A stretch of 64,000 nt of DNA from Streptomyces sp. NP-1717 (GTDB lineage: Bacteria; Actinomycetota; Actinomycetes; Streptomycetales; Streptomycetaceae). Below are positions 34,063-44,049 of the stretch, piece after piece. Position 1 is the stretch's first letter. Every line of letters begins with the position of its first letter. A program made the translations under genes and the position numbers. The stretch covers positions 17,651 through 81,650 of the forward strand of contig NZ_JAAPBF010000008.1 in NCBI RefSeq assembly GCF_022695985.1, read 5' to 3'. The notes under the pieces were generated by a model that worked only from the letters and a program-made list of their open reading frames with translations, did no database searches and was not told where the DNA came from.

Positions 34063-34398
34063 TCATGACTGGGCGATGAATCCTGCGGATCGGTCGAGCT
34101 GGAAAGGAGAACCGACCCGGGTTGGATCCCAGCCTTGATCCCGTGCCTCTCGAATCCTGGCAACAACGTGAGCCGGACGAATGGGCTCCGCCTCGACGCC
34201 CACCCAGTTGCTGGGATGGGCCTGACCGCTGGTGACGATCAAGGTCGTGCCCGGCTGGCTGCCGCTGGCCGGTTCAACCGCATAGGTCAGCGGTGTCCAG
34301 CAGAGGCCCTGCATGTAGGAGGGCTTCCTGCGGATCCGCCAGCGGTACTCGATCCCGTCAACGGTTATGCGCCGGGAACCCTTCTTGTTCAGCGCCAT
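34063..34398 (-). CDS. Unknown basic protein, 111 aa
   Basis: ATG at 34398 with GAGGAGG 5 nt upstream. The protein begins MALNKKGSRRITVDGIEYRW and contains GLCWTPLTYAVEPASG, HPSNWVGVEAEPIRPAHVVA and IREARDQGWDP. This pattern recurs in small actinobacterial proteins of unknown function. It ends 47 nt before the next minus-strand gene. Confidence 0.65.
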   Translation of the reverse strand: MALNKKGSRRITVDGIEYRWRIRRKPSYMQGLCWTPLTYAVEPASGSQPGTTLIVTSGQAHPSNWVGVEAEPIRPAHVVARIREARDQGWDPTRVGSPFQLDRSAGFIAQS

Positions 34399-34597
34399 CT
34401 TCGCCTCCTCCGCTGTGGGACTCTGCTGTGTTGCCGCGGTCGCGAAAAGCAGGTTGCACGCGAACGTACCGAACGTTGTCGCCGACAAGCGTCTTCGGGA
34501 CTACGGATGGGTTGATCAGCCCATAATTGGAGTCAGTGCCGAGCGACCCGGCGCATCGCACCCGCCCCGGGTGCACTCACCGCGATCGGAGAGCATC

Positions 34598-35842
34598 GTG
34601 AAGAACAGCCCGTTGTGGCGAGTGGTTGACAACGAGAGTGGTAGCCAGTCCATCGTCAGCACGCCCTCCGAGGCGGTCGCGTTCGTCAACAGCCGGTTCG
34701 CCACCGATGACGACGACGAGCCGTTCAGCATCCTCGAGGTCGGTCCTCTCCTTCCGAAGCCGCTCGGGGTCATCACCGCATGGGCCGCCGAGAAGGACGG
34801 CGAGCGAACCGACGGGCGTACTGCCCCGATCACCATCAGGCCGGTTGTGACGGACAACGCCGGCGAGTGCGATGACGTAGTGCTCTGGCGCGACGTGTAC
34901 GTCTCCTGGGACCACGACATGTACACCGTCGAGGAGCAGCCGGACAGCTCCGAGTACAGCGAGGTTTACAGCGCTGCCGAGTTGAGCGCGATCCTCGACG
35001 AGTACGCCGACAACTACGAGTACGCGCCTGAAGGGCCCGACAGCCACAGGTGGCCGAAACCGGAAGAGTTGATCACCTACGGCGCCCAGGAGTGCGCCAA
35101 GCGGTTCGGGCACCTCGACGACGACGCCCTGCTGTGGCTCGCTGCCACCCGCATCACGCTCGCGGTGTGGCGCAACACACCCGTCGAGAACTGGCATGCC
35201 GGGAAGAGTCCGCTCCAAGACGGCACAATGATGCGGATCAACACGGCAACCACCCGACTCGTGCGCTCGATGCTGTCGTTCGACCATGTCGACTGGATCG
35301 GTCTCGGTCTCGCGATCGTCAACCCGTCCCGGGTTCTACCGACCGGGCAGTCTGTTCTCGAGCTCGGGCTAGCCTGCCACAATCCTGACGACCCGGCGCA
35401 CGAGGCTGATCCGCGCGAAGAACTCGCGGAGATGGCACAGGACGCGATCGCTTGGGGGCGAGCGTACTGCCTTCGCGAGAAGACGTTCGGCCTGCGAACC
35501 CTGATCGAATTCTTCTCCGCGTCCGACAACGGCTGGTTCGGAACACCGAGTTGGGAGCGCATCGTCGATCGGTTCACTACAGCTGTCGACGACCGGGAGA
35601 ATGCGCACTGGCACGTGCACCGAGACAAGCCTTGGTTCGACGAGTGGTTCACCAACCGCCCGGTCGACATTGCGGACACCACGGAACTTCGTCGGCTGCT
35701 CCATGCCGGGCCCGACCTGCTGTCCGAGGAGGCCGCCGAATGGTGCGTGGATGGTGCCATCGGCTACGTCTGCCGGGACGACCACGCGAACGGCTGCCTG
35801 CAGTGCGGCATCCCGCTGGCAACGGAGTCCCCCAACGAGTGA
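34598..35842 (+). CDS. Unknown protein, 414 aa
   Basis: GTG at 34598 with GGAGA 6-7 nt upstream. The N-terminal 120 residues are acidic (ATDDDDEPFSILEVGPLLP), the middle has ELITYGAQECAKRFGHLDDD, ALLWLAATRITLAVWRNTP, and the C-terminus carries C-x10-C-x2-C (VCRDDHANGCLQCGIP), a possible metal site. Soluble, mainly helical. I do not recognise the family. Codon use matches the neighbourhood. Confidence 0.6.
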   Translation: MKNSPLWRVVDNESGSQSIVSTPSEAVAFVNSRFATDDDDEPFSILEVGPLLPKPLGVITAWAAEKDGERTDGRTAPITIRPVVTDNAGECDDVVLWRDVYVSWDHDMYTVEEQPDSSEYSEVYSAAELSAILDEYADNYEYAPEGPDSHRWPKPEELITYGAQECAKRFGHLDDDALLWLAATRITLAVWRNTPVENWHAGKSPLQDGTMMRINTATTRLVRSMLSFDHVDWIGLGLAIVNPSRVLPTGQSVLELGLACHNPDDPAHEADPREELAEMAQDAIAWGRAYCLREKTFGLRTLIEFFSASDNGWFGTPSWERIVDRFTTAVDDRENAHWHVHRDKPWFDEWFTNRPVDIADTTELRRLLHAGPDLLSEEAAEWCVDGAIGYVCRDDHANGCLQCGIPLATESPNE

Positions 35843-36587
35843 ACGTGGGCACCAGCGTAGAAAAGCAGCAACCCACTGACCGCGCTCTCTCTTGCCTACT
35901 GCGACCTGCGAATCACAGCATGGTGTCGGATCCGACTTCAACCCGACACCGACCGTGAGATCCCGACACGGAATTTGAGATCCCACAAATGATGTAGGGT
36001 CTCGCGTTCCTTGGCACAGGCTGTACTCGCCGACCAGCGGCACTTTCGCTGTCTCAGGTCGCTGGCACAGCGCTCGGTCTCACGAACGTGGCACTTCCTC
36101 AGGGTCTCGACCGAGCCGGATGGAATCGGCGAGCAGGGAGTTGACTCGGCGCGCTGTGGGCTCAGTGGCGGAGGATGGCGCTGGCCGCCGACCGGCGGAC
36201 CACGGCCCCGCAGAGGCGTGCGGCTGGCATGGCTTTCTCGATGTCGTGCGACAGCAGTTGTCGACGACCGCGGCAGACGCCTGCGGCTCGAGGAAAGTCG
36301 ATGTCGACGAGTTCGGGAGACGGTTGTTACGAGCACTGCCCTGTAGCCAGCGCTTTGCTCACGCCGACGAAGAGCGCGGACGACTCACACATGCCTCCGC
36401 CGTTCCGCTGTTCGCTGCTTGCCCGAACTGGCAGCCGAGGTGCCTCCCGAACAGCGCGAGACGCTGCTCTTCAACGTCGACAGAGCCAGGCGCGTCCGAT
36501 GAAGATCTTGGGCCAGCCGCACAACGACTCGTTGGGCGGCGATGGCGACACCCCCCTGCGGAGCCGCCCTCGCATTCCGGCTCACAC
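35843..36587. other. Decayed interval before the IS5-type remnant
   Basis: No intact gene. Short coding-like pieces can be seen (for example LPELAAEVPPEQRETLLFNV at about 36430) but without a frame long enough to name. Probably mutated mobile-element sequence. Confidence 0.4.
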
Positions 36588-36765
36588 CCGCTTTGGGTAT
36601 GCAAGTTCATCTCCGGCAAGAACAAGCAGAACGCCGTCAAGTCGACGGTCGTCACGGACGGTGAAGGTCGCGTGCTGTGGTGCAGCCCAGCACGGCCCGC
36701 AAGCTGCGCGGACATCACTCACGCTCGCCAGTTAGGGCTGGTCAGGCTCTTGGCCGGCGGGCCTG
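36588..36765 (+). pseudogene. IS5-like DDE_Tnp_4 transposase fragment
   Basis: FISGKNKQNAVKSTVVTDGE, GRVLWCSPARPASCADITHA and RQLGLVRLLAGGP match the first catalytic region of the HARBI1-like DDE_Tnp_4 transposases of Streptomyces. Neither end of the gene is present; the fragment overlaps the 3' end of the MarR gene on the other strand. Confidence 0.68.
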
Positions 36766-37457
36766 CGGGGAGTCACGATCAAGGTGTCGGCCGGAGGCTG
36801 TGAAGCCGGATGAATCGTGGGTGACCGGCCGTCCACCGCGCCGTCCACCGGAGGCGAAGCCGCAGCGCCCGCGTCGGGTTGCCCGCGCTTGATGGCCGCG
36901 TCCACCGCGGCACCGATGCGGCGCAGTGCCGCCAGCTCCTGAGGACCGAGATCATCGATCAGGTACTCGCGGACTGCGGCGACGTGTCCCGGCGCCGCTG
37001 CCACCACTACGTCGTAACCGGCCTCGGTCAGCGTCGCGGTGGTGCGCCTTCCGGAACCGGGGATCCGCTTCCGTGCGAGCAGTCCGCGCTTCTCAAGCCG
37101 ACCGACGACATGGGACAGCCTCGACAGTGACGCCGCCGTTCGCGCGGCCAGGGCGCTCATCTGCATGGTGCGATCCGGCTGCTCGGAGAGGACCGAGAGC
37201 ACCATGTACTCGAAGAAGGTCAGCTGAGCCTCGCGCTGCATGCGCGCATCCAGCGCGGCCGGCAGGCTGATCATGATCGCGGAGTTGGCCAGCCACGCCG
37301 CCAGCTCGTCGCCGTTCAGCCATCGCGTCTCGGCAACCGGACCGGTGGACTCCCCGGAGTCGGAGCCTTCGTCGGCACGAGCCGTCGCCTCGGATGTCGG
37401 CCCGTTCCGTGGTCGCCGACGGCGCCGGCCGTTCGTGTCATCTGCCGTCCTCGCCAT
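36732..37457 (-). CDS. MarR family transcriptional regulator
   Basis: 241 aa from the ATG at 37457. A charged 45-residue N-terminal tail precedes a winged-helix MarR domain (about 50-190): EYMVLSVLSEQPDRTMQMSA, LAARTAASLSRLSHVVGRLE, KRGLLARKRIPGSGRRTTAT. The C-terminal 50 residues are low-complexity and may come from readthrough into the transposase fragment. Divergent from the aldo/keto reductase gene with two identical 12-bp palindromes between, so it is the likely local repressor. Confidence 0.9.
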   Translation of the reverse strand: MARTADDTNGRRRRRPRNGPTSEATARADEGSDSGESTGPVAETRWLNGDELAAWLANSAIMISLPAALDARMQREAQLTFFEYMVLSVLSEQPDRTMQMSALAARTAASLSRLSHVVGRLEKRGLLARKRIPGSGRRTTATLTEAGYDVVVAAAPGHVAAVREYLIDDLGPQELAALRRIGAAVDAAIKRGQPDAGAAASPPVDGAVDGRSPTIHPASQPPADTLIVTPRRPAGQEPDQP

Positions 37458-37479
37458 GAGGACATCCTAAACCCACTTA

Positions 37480-37524
37480 TTGACGCGTCAAGTTCGAAGG
37501 AGTAGAACTTGACGCGTCAAGTTC
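37480..37524. promoter_or_regulatory. Paired MarR-type operators
   Basis: TTGACGCGTCAA occurs at 37480-37491 and 37509-37520, both perfect palindromes, 29 bp start to start. The right copy extends to a 20-bp perfect palindrome, GAACTTGACGCGTCAAGTTC (37505-37524). The pair lies in the 111 bp between the divergent marR and aldo/keto reductase starts. Confidence 0.82.
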
Positions 37525-37568
37525 GCTCTGCGGTGCTGAGGCCCGCCCCCACACGGAATGGACAACAG

Positions 37569-38540
37569 ATGCAGTCCACGTCGCTCGGCAGGCTCGATGT
37601 CCCGCGCATCGGCCTGGGTGTCATGGGGATGTCGGCGTACTACACCGGCGCCGGCCGGGACGAAACCGAGTCGATCCGCACCATTCGTCGCGCCGTCGAC
37701 CTCGGTGTCACCCATCTGGACACCGCCGAGGTGTACGGCCCCTACGTCAACGAGGAACTGCTGGGTCGCGCGATCAAGGGCCGCCGGGACGAAGTCGTCC
37801 TCGCCACCAAGTTCGGCCTCGTCTCCCACACCGGCCGGCCGGGCCCGGACAGCACCCCTGCCAGCATTCACGCGGCTGTCGACGGCTCACTGCGGAGGCT
37901 CGGAACCGACCGCATCGACCTCTACTACCAGCACCGGGTCGACCCCGGCACTCCCATCGAGGAGACGGTGGGGGCGCTGAGGGAGCTGGTGGAGGCGGGC
38001 AAGGTCCTCCACATCGGACTGTCGGAGGCGGCAGCGGTGACCGTCCGCCGGGCCTATGCGGTCCATCCCGTGGCCGCTGTCCAGAGCGAGTACTCGCTCT
38101 GGACACGGGACCCGGAGGCCGAGGTGCTGCCCACGCTGCGCGAGCTCGGCATCGGACTGGTTCCCTACGCACCGCTGGGACACGGCTTTCTCACCGGTGA
38201 CATCCGCACCCTGGACGGACTGGACGCCGCCGACTGGCGTCGCTCCAATCCCCGGTTCACCGGCGACAACCTCACGCGCAACCTGCGCATCGTCGACCAG
38301 GTACGCGAGGTCGCCGACGAGGTCGGGGGCACGCCCGCGCAGGTCGCTCTGGCCTGGCTGCTCGCACAAGGAGACGGCATCGCGCCCATTCCGGGGACGA
38401 AACGCATCGACCGCCTCAAGGAGAACAGCGCCGCCGACGGCATCCGACTCACCACAGACCAGATCACCCGCCTGAACAACCTCACACCGGCGTCCGGCGA
38501 ACGCCACGCCGAGTCCGACATGGCCGCCATCGACCAGTGA
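37569..38540 (+). CDS. Aldo/keto reductase
   Basis: 323 aa from the ATG at 37569 ([20 protein letters not shown]). The AKR (beta/alpha)8 barrel has the tetrad Asp (HLDTAE), Tyr (VYGPY), Lys (VLATKFG) and His (YYQHRVD), and the NADPH loop [13 protein letters not shown]. Likely reduces an aldehyde or ketone. First gene of the cluster facing the MarR regulator and preceded by two operator palindromes, so probably derepressed by a small molecule. Confidence 0.9.
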   Translation: MQSTSLGRLDVPRIGLGVMGMSAYYTGAGRDETESIRTIRRAVDLGVTHLDTAEVYGPYVNEELLGRAIKGRRDEVVLATKFGLVSHTGRPGPDSTPASIHAAVDGSLRRLGTDRIDLYYQHRVDPGTPIEETVGALRELVEAGKVLHIGLSEAAAVTVRRAYAVHPVAAVQSEYSLWTRDPEAEVLPTLRELGIGLVPYAPLGHGFLTGDIRTLDGLDAADWRRSNPRFTGDNLTRNLRIVDQVREVADEVGGTPAQVALAWLLAQGDGIAPIPGTKRIDRLKENSAADGIRLTTDQITRLNNLTPASGERHAESDMAAIDQ

Positions 38541-38602
38541 GAGAAGCGCGAACGCGCCGATTCGCCCCGCGCACCACACCACGTCTTGCTTCAGCGAAAG
38601 AA

Positions 38603-39709
38603 ATGGAACACCACATCATGTCAAGCACTCTCATTCGGGTCGGCATCATCGGCGCGGACACGAAGGCGAGCTGGGCGGGCGCATCGCACATACCCGCGCT
38701 GGCGGCACAGCCCGACTTCCACCTGGCCGGTGTGGCGACGCGGCACGAGGAGAGCGCGCGCGGCGCTGCCGAGGCGTTCGGCGCCGAGCGTTGGTTCGCG
38801 GACCCCTACGCGCTCATCGGTGACCCTTCGATCGACGTCGTCACCGTTGCGGTGAAGGTCCCGGCTCACCGCGAGCTCGTCCTGGCGGCCCTCGCGGCGA
38901 ACAAGGCCGTGTACGCGGAGTCGCCGCTGGGCGCGACCGTCGCGCAGACGGAAGAGATGGCTGAGGCGGCCGGCTCACTGCACACCGCGATCGGCCTGCA
39001 GGGCCGGCTCAACCCCTCGGTACGCCGCGCGGCGGAGATCATCGCTGAGGGCCGGCTCGGGAGGCTGCTCTCGGCGCGAGTCGCCGCGACGACCTTTGGC
39101 AACGGCCCGGAGTCGGTGAGCGCGTACGAGTACTTCGACAAGGCAGCGTCCGGAGCCGGTTTCCTCACCATTGCCGCGGGCCACGTCCTGGATGTGGTCG
39201 AGGCCGTTCTCGGCGACATCACCGAGATCGATGCCCGCACCGAACTCCTCTGGCCCCAGGTGAAGTTGGTCGACACCGGCGCGATATCTGTCCGCGAGGT
39301 CCCGGATCACCTCGACGCCATCGCCAAGACCTCCTCGGGGGCTCCGGTCGGGGTGCAGATCCTGGCGGGCGTGCCCGCCTCCGACGCCCACTTCAGTCTG
39401 GAAGTACGCGGATCGGAGGGCTGGCTGAAGCTGACGGGCGACCACCCCGCGGGCGTTCAGGTCGGCGACCTCACCCTCTCGTCGAGCGTCGAATTCACCG
39501 CGCCCGACCGCCCGGTCGCCACCGGCGCGGGACCCACCGCCGCCGACATCTGGACGGGCGCTTCCATCAACGTCGGCGAGGTCTACGCCAGCCTGGCCCG
39601 CGACATCACGAACGGCACCCACCACACCCCGGGTTTCCAGCACGCCGCCCACAACAGCCGTCTCATCGCCCGAGTCGAACAAGCCGCCCGGACCGGCGTC
39701 CGGCACTGA
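38603..39709 (+). CDS. Gfo/Idh/MocA family oxidoreductase
   Basis: 368 aa from the ATG at 38603 (or 38618). N-terminal Rossmann fold (IRVGIIGADTKASWAGASHI) and the family motif region VPAHRELVLAALAANKAVYA with AESPLG in place of the usual EKP, so the lysine of the EKP motif is replaced. C-terminal alpha/beta domain follows. It resembles the galactose 80-like/dehydrogenase-like subgroup; a paralogous gene lies at 44.05 kb, with CEWPLA at the same site. Substrate unknown. 62 nt after the aldo/keto reductase. Confidence 0.87.
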   Translation: MEHHIMSSTLIRVGIIGADTKASWAGASHIPALAAQPDFHLAGVATRHEESARGAAEAFGAERWFADPYALIGDPSIDVVTVAVKVPAHRELVLAALAANKAVYAESPLGATVAQTEEMAEAAGSLHTAIGLQGRLNPSVRRAAEIIAEGRLGRLLSARVAATTFGNGPESVSAYEYFDKAASGAGFLTIAAGHVLDVVEAVLGDITEIDARTELLWPQVKLVDTGAISVREVPDHLDAIAKTSSGAPVGVQILAGVPASDAHFSLEVRGSEGWLKLTGDHPAGVQVGDLTLSSSVEFTAPDRPVATGAGPTAADIWTGASINVGEVYASLARDITNGTHHTPGFQHAAHNSRLIARVEQAARTGVRH

Positions 39710-39903
39710 CGCCACCGCACCTCGCGGCACCGTGCATTACTGCCGTGACGGATACGGCGACCGATCCGCGGGCACGGGCGGCCGACATAGGTTCGGACCC
39801 GCTGAAGGGTTCCTGAGGCCCACCCCCCGATCAGGGAGTCGTTGATGATTTCAGTCCCTTGTCACCATGGCGCTCGCGGCGCTTCGCGGCAGGCTCACGG
39901 CGT

Positions 39904-41019
39904 ATGACCACCTCCGCGCGCGCCGCTGTTCTCGAAGTGCAGGACGGGCCCTTCGATTTCCGCGACATCGAGATCGAGGACCCGCGGTCCGACGAGGTAC
40001 TCGTTCGCATGGTCGCGACCGGAATATGCGCGACCGATGCGCACGTGCGTGCGCAGCGAATGGCGACGCCGCTGCCGGTGGTGCTGGGGCACGAGGGAGG
40101 AGGAGTAGTCGAACGCGTGGGGGCCGCTGTCACCACCGTCGAGCCCGGTGACCACGTTGTCCTCTCCTACCACTCGTGCGGCCGCTGCAAGCCGTGCATG
40201 TCTTCGCACGCGGCCTACTGCGACAACGTCTGGGCGGCCAACTTCGCAGGTGCCCGCCTGGACGGCTCGAACGGTCTCCACGTCGCCCACGGTGCTGAGC
40301 CGCACGGTCACTTCTTCGGCCAGTCCTCGTTCGCCACCCACGCCCTGACGCACCAACGGAACACGATCAAGGTCCCCCGCGATCTGCCCCTCGACGTCAT
40401 GGCTCCGCTGGGGTGTGGGCTGCAGACGGGCGCGGGGGCCGTACTCAAGGCCCTCGCCGTGCCGACGGGAGCGTCCTTCGCGGTCTTCGGCGTGGGAGCG
40501 GTGGGCCTGGCGGCGGTCATGGCGGCACATGTCGCGGGTGCCACCACCATCGTCGCCGTCGACGTCGACGCCAGCCGCCTCGATCTGGCCCGCGATCTCG
40601 GAGCGACGCACCTCGTCGACCCCGGCCGGGTCGAGGATCTGACCGGCGCGCTCCGGACCGTCGACGAACGCGGTCTGGAGTACGTCCTCGACACGAGCGG
40701 CCGCGCGGAGAACCTCGACGCCGGGGTCGGCGCCCTGGCGCCGATGGGCCGATTCGGCTTCGTGGCGTTCCACGAAGGAGCGGGCGCCGTGCTCGACGCC
40801 GGCCGGCTCACGCTCGGCCAGTCGCTTCAGGGCATCATCCAGGGCGACGCCGTCTCGTCGCTCCTGATCAACGACCTTGCCCAGCTCTATCGAGCGGGCC
40901 GGTTCCCCATCGACCGACTGCTGTCCTTCTACGACTTCGCCGATATCAACACCGCGTTCGAGGATGCGGGCTCAGGCCGCGTCACCAAGGCGGTCCTTCG
41001 ATTCACGTCACGGGGATAG
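39904..41019 (+). CDS. Zinc-dependent aryl/alkyl alcohol dehydrogenase
   Basis: 371 aa from the ATG at 39904. Class III-like MDR: catalytic zinc ligands in ATGICATDAH and GHEGGGVV, structural zinc cysteines CGRCKPCMSSHAAYC, and NAD fold FGVGAVGLAAVMAAHVAGA. This pattern fits aryl-alcohol (benzyl alcohol) or mycothiol/formaldehyde-type dehydrogenases. The 190-bp gap before it may hold a separate promoter. The metallo-beta-lactamase-fold gene follows at 47 nt. Confidence 0.9.
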   Translation: MTTSARAAVLEVQDGPFDFRDIEIEDPRSDEVLVRMVATGICATDAHVRAQRMATPLPVVLGHEGGGVVERVGAAVTTVEPGDHVVLSYHSCGRCKPCMSSHAAYCDNVWAANFAGARLDGSNGLHVAHGAEPHGHFFGQSSFATHALTHQRNTIKVPRDLPLDVMAPLGCGLQTGAGAVLKALAVPTGASFAVFGVGAVGLAAVMAAHVAGATTIVAVDVDASRLDLARDLGATHLVDPGRVEDLTGALRTVDERGLEYVLDTSGRAENLDAGVGALAPMGRFGFVAFHEGAGAVLDAGRLTLGQSLQGIIQGDAVSSLLINDLAQLYRAGRFPIDRLLSFYDFADINTAFEDAGSGRVTKAVLRFTSRG

Positions 41020-41066
41020 ACCACCCGTTCGACAACTTCCCAAGAACACAGAAGGGCGTCCCGCCT

Positions 41067-42149
41067 ATGTGCCAGAGCAGTCAGATACCCATCAGCGTCG
41101 AAGAAACCCCGAGCTTCTACGGGATCGACCACTATGGATTCCCCCGCGCGGGGGCGGACGACCCGTTGGACCCCGAGGGTTATTACCCCCCGTATTTCCA
41201 GAGCGAACACTTCCAGAAGTACGGCTACCACGTGGAAGAACTGCGCGGCGGCTTCTACTGGGTCACCAGTGCCGGCTACGACGCCGCATTCGTGGTGACC
41301 GAGGAGGGCGTGGTCGCGATCGACGCACCCCCGACACTGGGCGAGAACATGCTGGCGGCGATCGAGGACGTCACCGACCGACCGGTGACCCACGTCATCT
41401 ACAGCCACTGGCACGCCGATCACATCGGCGCGGCCTCCGTGTTCGGTCCCGACGTCGAGATCGTCGCCCACCGCATCACCAAGGAACTCCTGGAGCGCTT
41501 CCCCGACCCGAAGCGACCTCTGCCGACGAGGACGTTCGACGACGAACTCGTCCTCGAAGTGGGCGGCGTGAGCCTGCAGCTCTCCTACAGGGGAGAGAAC
41601 CACTGCCCCGGCAACATCTTCATCTACGCACCGCGGCAGAAGGTGCTCACGGCCGTCGACATCCTCAGTCCGGGAAGCGTCACGTTCATGCACTGCGACG
41701 CCTCGCAGAACATCTCCGGCTGGTACGAAGCCCAGTCCCAGATCCTCGAATACGACTTCGACTACTTCGTCGGCGGGCACCACATGCATTACGGCACCTA
41801 CGAGCAGGTGAAGCTGTGCGTGGAGTACTTCGCCGACGTGCTCGAGGGGGCGACTGCGGCGGTCGAGCGGTTCAGCCGCTCGGATGCGCTCGCCGACATC
41901 GTGACCGGCACTGGCTGGGACAGGGTCTTCGTCGGTACCGAGAACTGGATCAGCTCCATGGCGAACTACACCACCCGCCACGTCCTCGAGAAGGAGACGA
42001 GCGACGGCCGGCTCTGGTGGGAACGGCTGGCAGGAGCCACCACCCAGACCAAGTACCACGCGTACACCGTGCTGGAATCGATCCGCCTCGAACGGCCCCG
42101 GCCCGACTACCGCCTGCGGGGCGAGAATCCTCCGGTCTTCCTGACCTGA
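41067..42149 (+). CDS. Metallo-beta-lactamase-fold hydrolase
   Basis: 360 aa from the ATG at 41067 with AGAAGGG upstream. The metal site is HWHADH (H114, H116, D118, H119), with later ligands in ENHCPGNIF, VDILSPG and VGGHHMHYG. The long N-terminal 60 residues and the C-terminal helical tail distinguish it from lactonases. It probably hydrolyses an ester or lactone made by the dehydrogenases around it. Cytoplasmic, no signal peptide. Confidence 0.85.
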   Translation: MCQSSQIPISVEETPSFYGIDHYGFPRAGADDPLDPEGYYPPYFQSEHFQKYGYHVEELRGGFYWVTSAGYDAAFVVTEEGVVAIDAPPTLGENMLAAIEDVTDRPVTHVIYSHWHADHIGAASVFGPDVEIVAHRITKELLERFPDPKRPLPTRTFDDELVLEVGGVSLQLSYRGENHCPGNIFIYAPRQKVLTAVDILSPGSVTFMHCDASQNISGWYEAQSQILEYDFDYFVGGHHMHYGTYEQVKLCVEYFADVLEGATAAVERFSRSDALADIVTGTGWDRVFVGTENWISSMANYTTRHVLEKETSDGRLWWERLAGATTQTKYHAYTVLESIRLERPRPDYRLRGENPPVFLT

Positions 42150-42201
42150 CACCGCTCTGAACGGTGCGAGCAAACGACCCTTGTATACGAGAAGGATCAT
42201 C

Positions 42202-43107
42202 ATGAAAGCCGTCGTCCTCACCTCGTTCGGCGAACCCTCCGTGTTGCGGGTTGCGGAGGCTCCGCGACCGGTGCCGGGTCCGGGTCAGGTACTGGTGCGG
42301 GTTCACGCCGCGGGGGTGAACCCGGCGGAGATCCAGGCACGCGCCGGAGCGTTCCGCCTGCGTGCTCCCGCCATCATCGGATTCGAGTTCGCCGGCGTCG
42401 TCGAGGCGGTCGGCCCTGGCGTCGACGTGGGCGTGGTCGGCGACCGCGTCGCCGGGTGGCCGGACTCCGCCACCCAGGGCTCCTACGCCGAGTACACGGT
42501 TAGCAGCAACTTCGCGATGATCCCCGACGGCGTTTCCTTCGAGGAGGCCGCGGCTACTGTCATCGGCGCCGACAACGCGGCGAGGGCTCTCGGGCTTCTG
42601 AACATTCGCCCGGGTGAGACGCTCGTGGTCACCGGCGCGAGCGGTGCTCTGGGCGGCGCCGCCGTGCAGTTCGCGCGACAGCGCGGTGTGACGGTGATCG
42701 GCGTCGCCGGGACTGCCAACGCCGACTTCGTCAGGAGTCTCGGAGCGACCCCTGTCGCCCACGGCCCGGGCCTGGTCGATCGCATCCGTGCCGCCGCTCC
42801 GGGCGGGGTCGACGCAGCGCTCGACACCGCCGGCAAGGGGCTCCTTCCCGCTCTCGTCGATCTTCTCGGCGGCCCCGACCGGATCGTGACGCTCGCCGAC
42901 CGCGATGCCGCACAACACGGCGTCGTATTCAGCCCTGGGGGCAGCGGGAACCGCGACCGTGGCCCTGTCCAGGAAGCCCTGAATCTGATCGCCGCCGGCG
43001 CATGGGCCGCACGCATCGGCCGGAGCTTCCCACTCGACGAGGCCGCGGACGCTCATCGCCTCGTCGCCACGGGCCACACCCACGGCAAAGTCATCCTCCT
43101 TCCCTGA
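42202..43107 (+). CDS. NADPH:quinone reductase-like MDR protein
   Basis: 301 aa from the ATG at 42202 with GAAGGAT upstream. Zinc-free MDR protein: GroES-like part (IGFEFAGVVEAVGPGVDV) and cofactor motif VTGASGALGGAAVQFARQRG. It differs clearly from the quinone oxidoreductase at 31-32 kb, so the two are not a recent duplication. Probably reduces a quinone or unsaturated carbonyl in the same pathway as the dehydrogenases before it. Confidence 0.87.
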   Translation: MKAVVLTSFGEPSVLRVAEAPRPVPGPGQVLVRVHAAGVNPAEIQARAGAFRLRAPAIIGFEFAGVVEAVGPGVDVGVVGDRVAGWPDSATQGSYAEYTVSSNFAMIPDGVSFEEAAATVIGADNAARALGLLNIRPGETLVVTGASGALGGAAVQFARQRGVTVIGVAGTANADFVRSLGATPVAHGPGLVDRIRAAAPGGVDAALDTAGKGLLPALVDLLGGPDRIVTLADRDAAQHGVVFSPGGSGNRDRGPVQEALNLIAAGAWAARIGRSFPLDEAADAHRLVATGHTHGKVILLP

Positions 43108-43158
43108 CTCGGCCGACCGGCCATTCAAGCACGACAACAATCAATTGGAGAATCCGAA

Positions 43159-43881
43159 ATGCCTGCAGTCCTCGTCCATGGTGTACCTGATACCCACCGG
43201 CTTTGGGACACCGTCCGTTCCTATCTTCAACGCGAAGATATTGTGACGATCGATCTTCCCGGGTTTGGTGTACCCCTCCCAGCGGGATTCACGTCGACGA
43301 AAGAAGAGTATCTCGATTGGCTTATTAAGAAGATCGAAGAAATCGGCGAACCCGTCGACCTGGTCGGTCATGATTGGGGGTCTCTGCTCACGGGCCGTCT
43401 CGCGTCTATTCGACCAGATCTGGTGCGGACATGGACAGGCATCAGCGGACCAATCGATCCGGAGTATCCGTGGCACTATCTTGCCAAGATCTGGCAAACG
43501 CCAGGCGACGGCGAGCAATGGATGGCGGACCTCGACCTGGAGGCGTTCGCAGCAAGCCTCAACGAGGCGCAGATGCCGCGCGACGCGGCAAACGAATCGG
43601 TCCGGCATCTCGATGCCACTATGAGAGCAAGCATTCTCGCCCTTTACCGTTCGGCGATCGAGGTCGGGGCGGAGTGGAAGCCAGATTTGAGCAACGTGAC
43701 CGCACCAGCGCTAGTGATCTGGGGCCTGGACGATCCGTTTCTTCCTCACCGCTTCGCCGACGAGCTCGGTAATGCCACACGCGCACGTGCCGTCTTCAAG
43801 CTGCGCAGCTCGCACTGGCCGATGATAGAGCGTCCCGCCGATGTCGCGCGCGAACTCGAGGCCCACTGGGCTCACACGTAA
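43159..43881 (+). CDS. Alpha/beta hydrolase, epoxide hydrolase/dehalogenase-like
   Basis: 240 aa. HGVPDTHRLWD supplies the oxyanion hole and GHDWGS the nucleophile elbow with aspartate, as in epoxide hydrolases and haloalkane dehalogenases rather than serine esterases; D in IWGLDDPFLP and H in SSHWPM complete the triad. Base composition is visibly poorer in GC than the neighbours, with AAA/AAG and ATT runs such as TTATTAAGAAGATCGAAG, so the gene may be a recent acquisition. The ATG follows TTGGAGAATCCGAA at a good distance. Confidence 0.85.
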   Translation: MPAVLVHGVPDTHRLWDTVRSYLQREDIVTIDLPGFGVPLPAGFTSTKEEYLDWLIKKIEEIGEPVDLVGHDWGSLLTGRLASIRPDLVRTWTGISGPIDPEYPWHYLAKIWQTPGDGEQWMADLDLEAFAASLNEAQMPRDAANESVRHLDATMRASILALYRSAIEVGAEWKPDLSNVTAPALVIWGLDDPFLPHRFADELGNATRARAVFKLRSSHWPMIERPADVARELEAHWAHT

Positions 43882-43896
43882 AACCTGCGCTTGGGT

Positions 43897-43968
43897 CACT
43901 CGGGCTCAAACCCCGCGGCCGCTACGCGAACGGCAATAATTGCTCGCTCGCCATGGTGAGCCCGAGTG
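43897..43968. terminator. 12-bp inverted repeat after the hydrolase gene
   Basis: CACTCGGGCTCA (43897-43908) and TGAGCCCGAGTG (43957-43968) are perfect inverted copies separated by 48 nt. It starts 16 bp after the hydrolase stop. A terminator stem or a protein site before the following oxidoreductase gene. Confidence 0.45.
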
Positions 43969-44049
43969 CGCACGCCTTTGTCCGGAAGCGAATCATCGTG
44001 ACGCAGCCCGGAGAGCGTTGCCGGGGCTGCACAAGGCAGGAGCATCCTA

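Noticed and set aside
36011..36346. ORF opening with MAQAVLADQRHFRCLRSLAQ
   Set aside because: Arginine-rich, no recognisable motif, no ribosome site, and it lies in a decayed interval.
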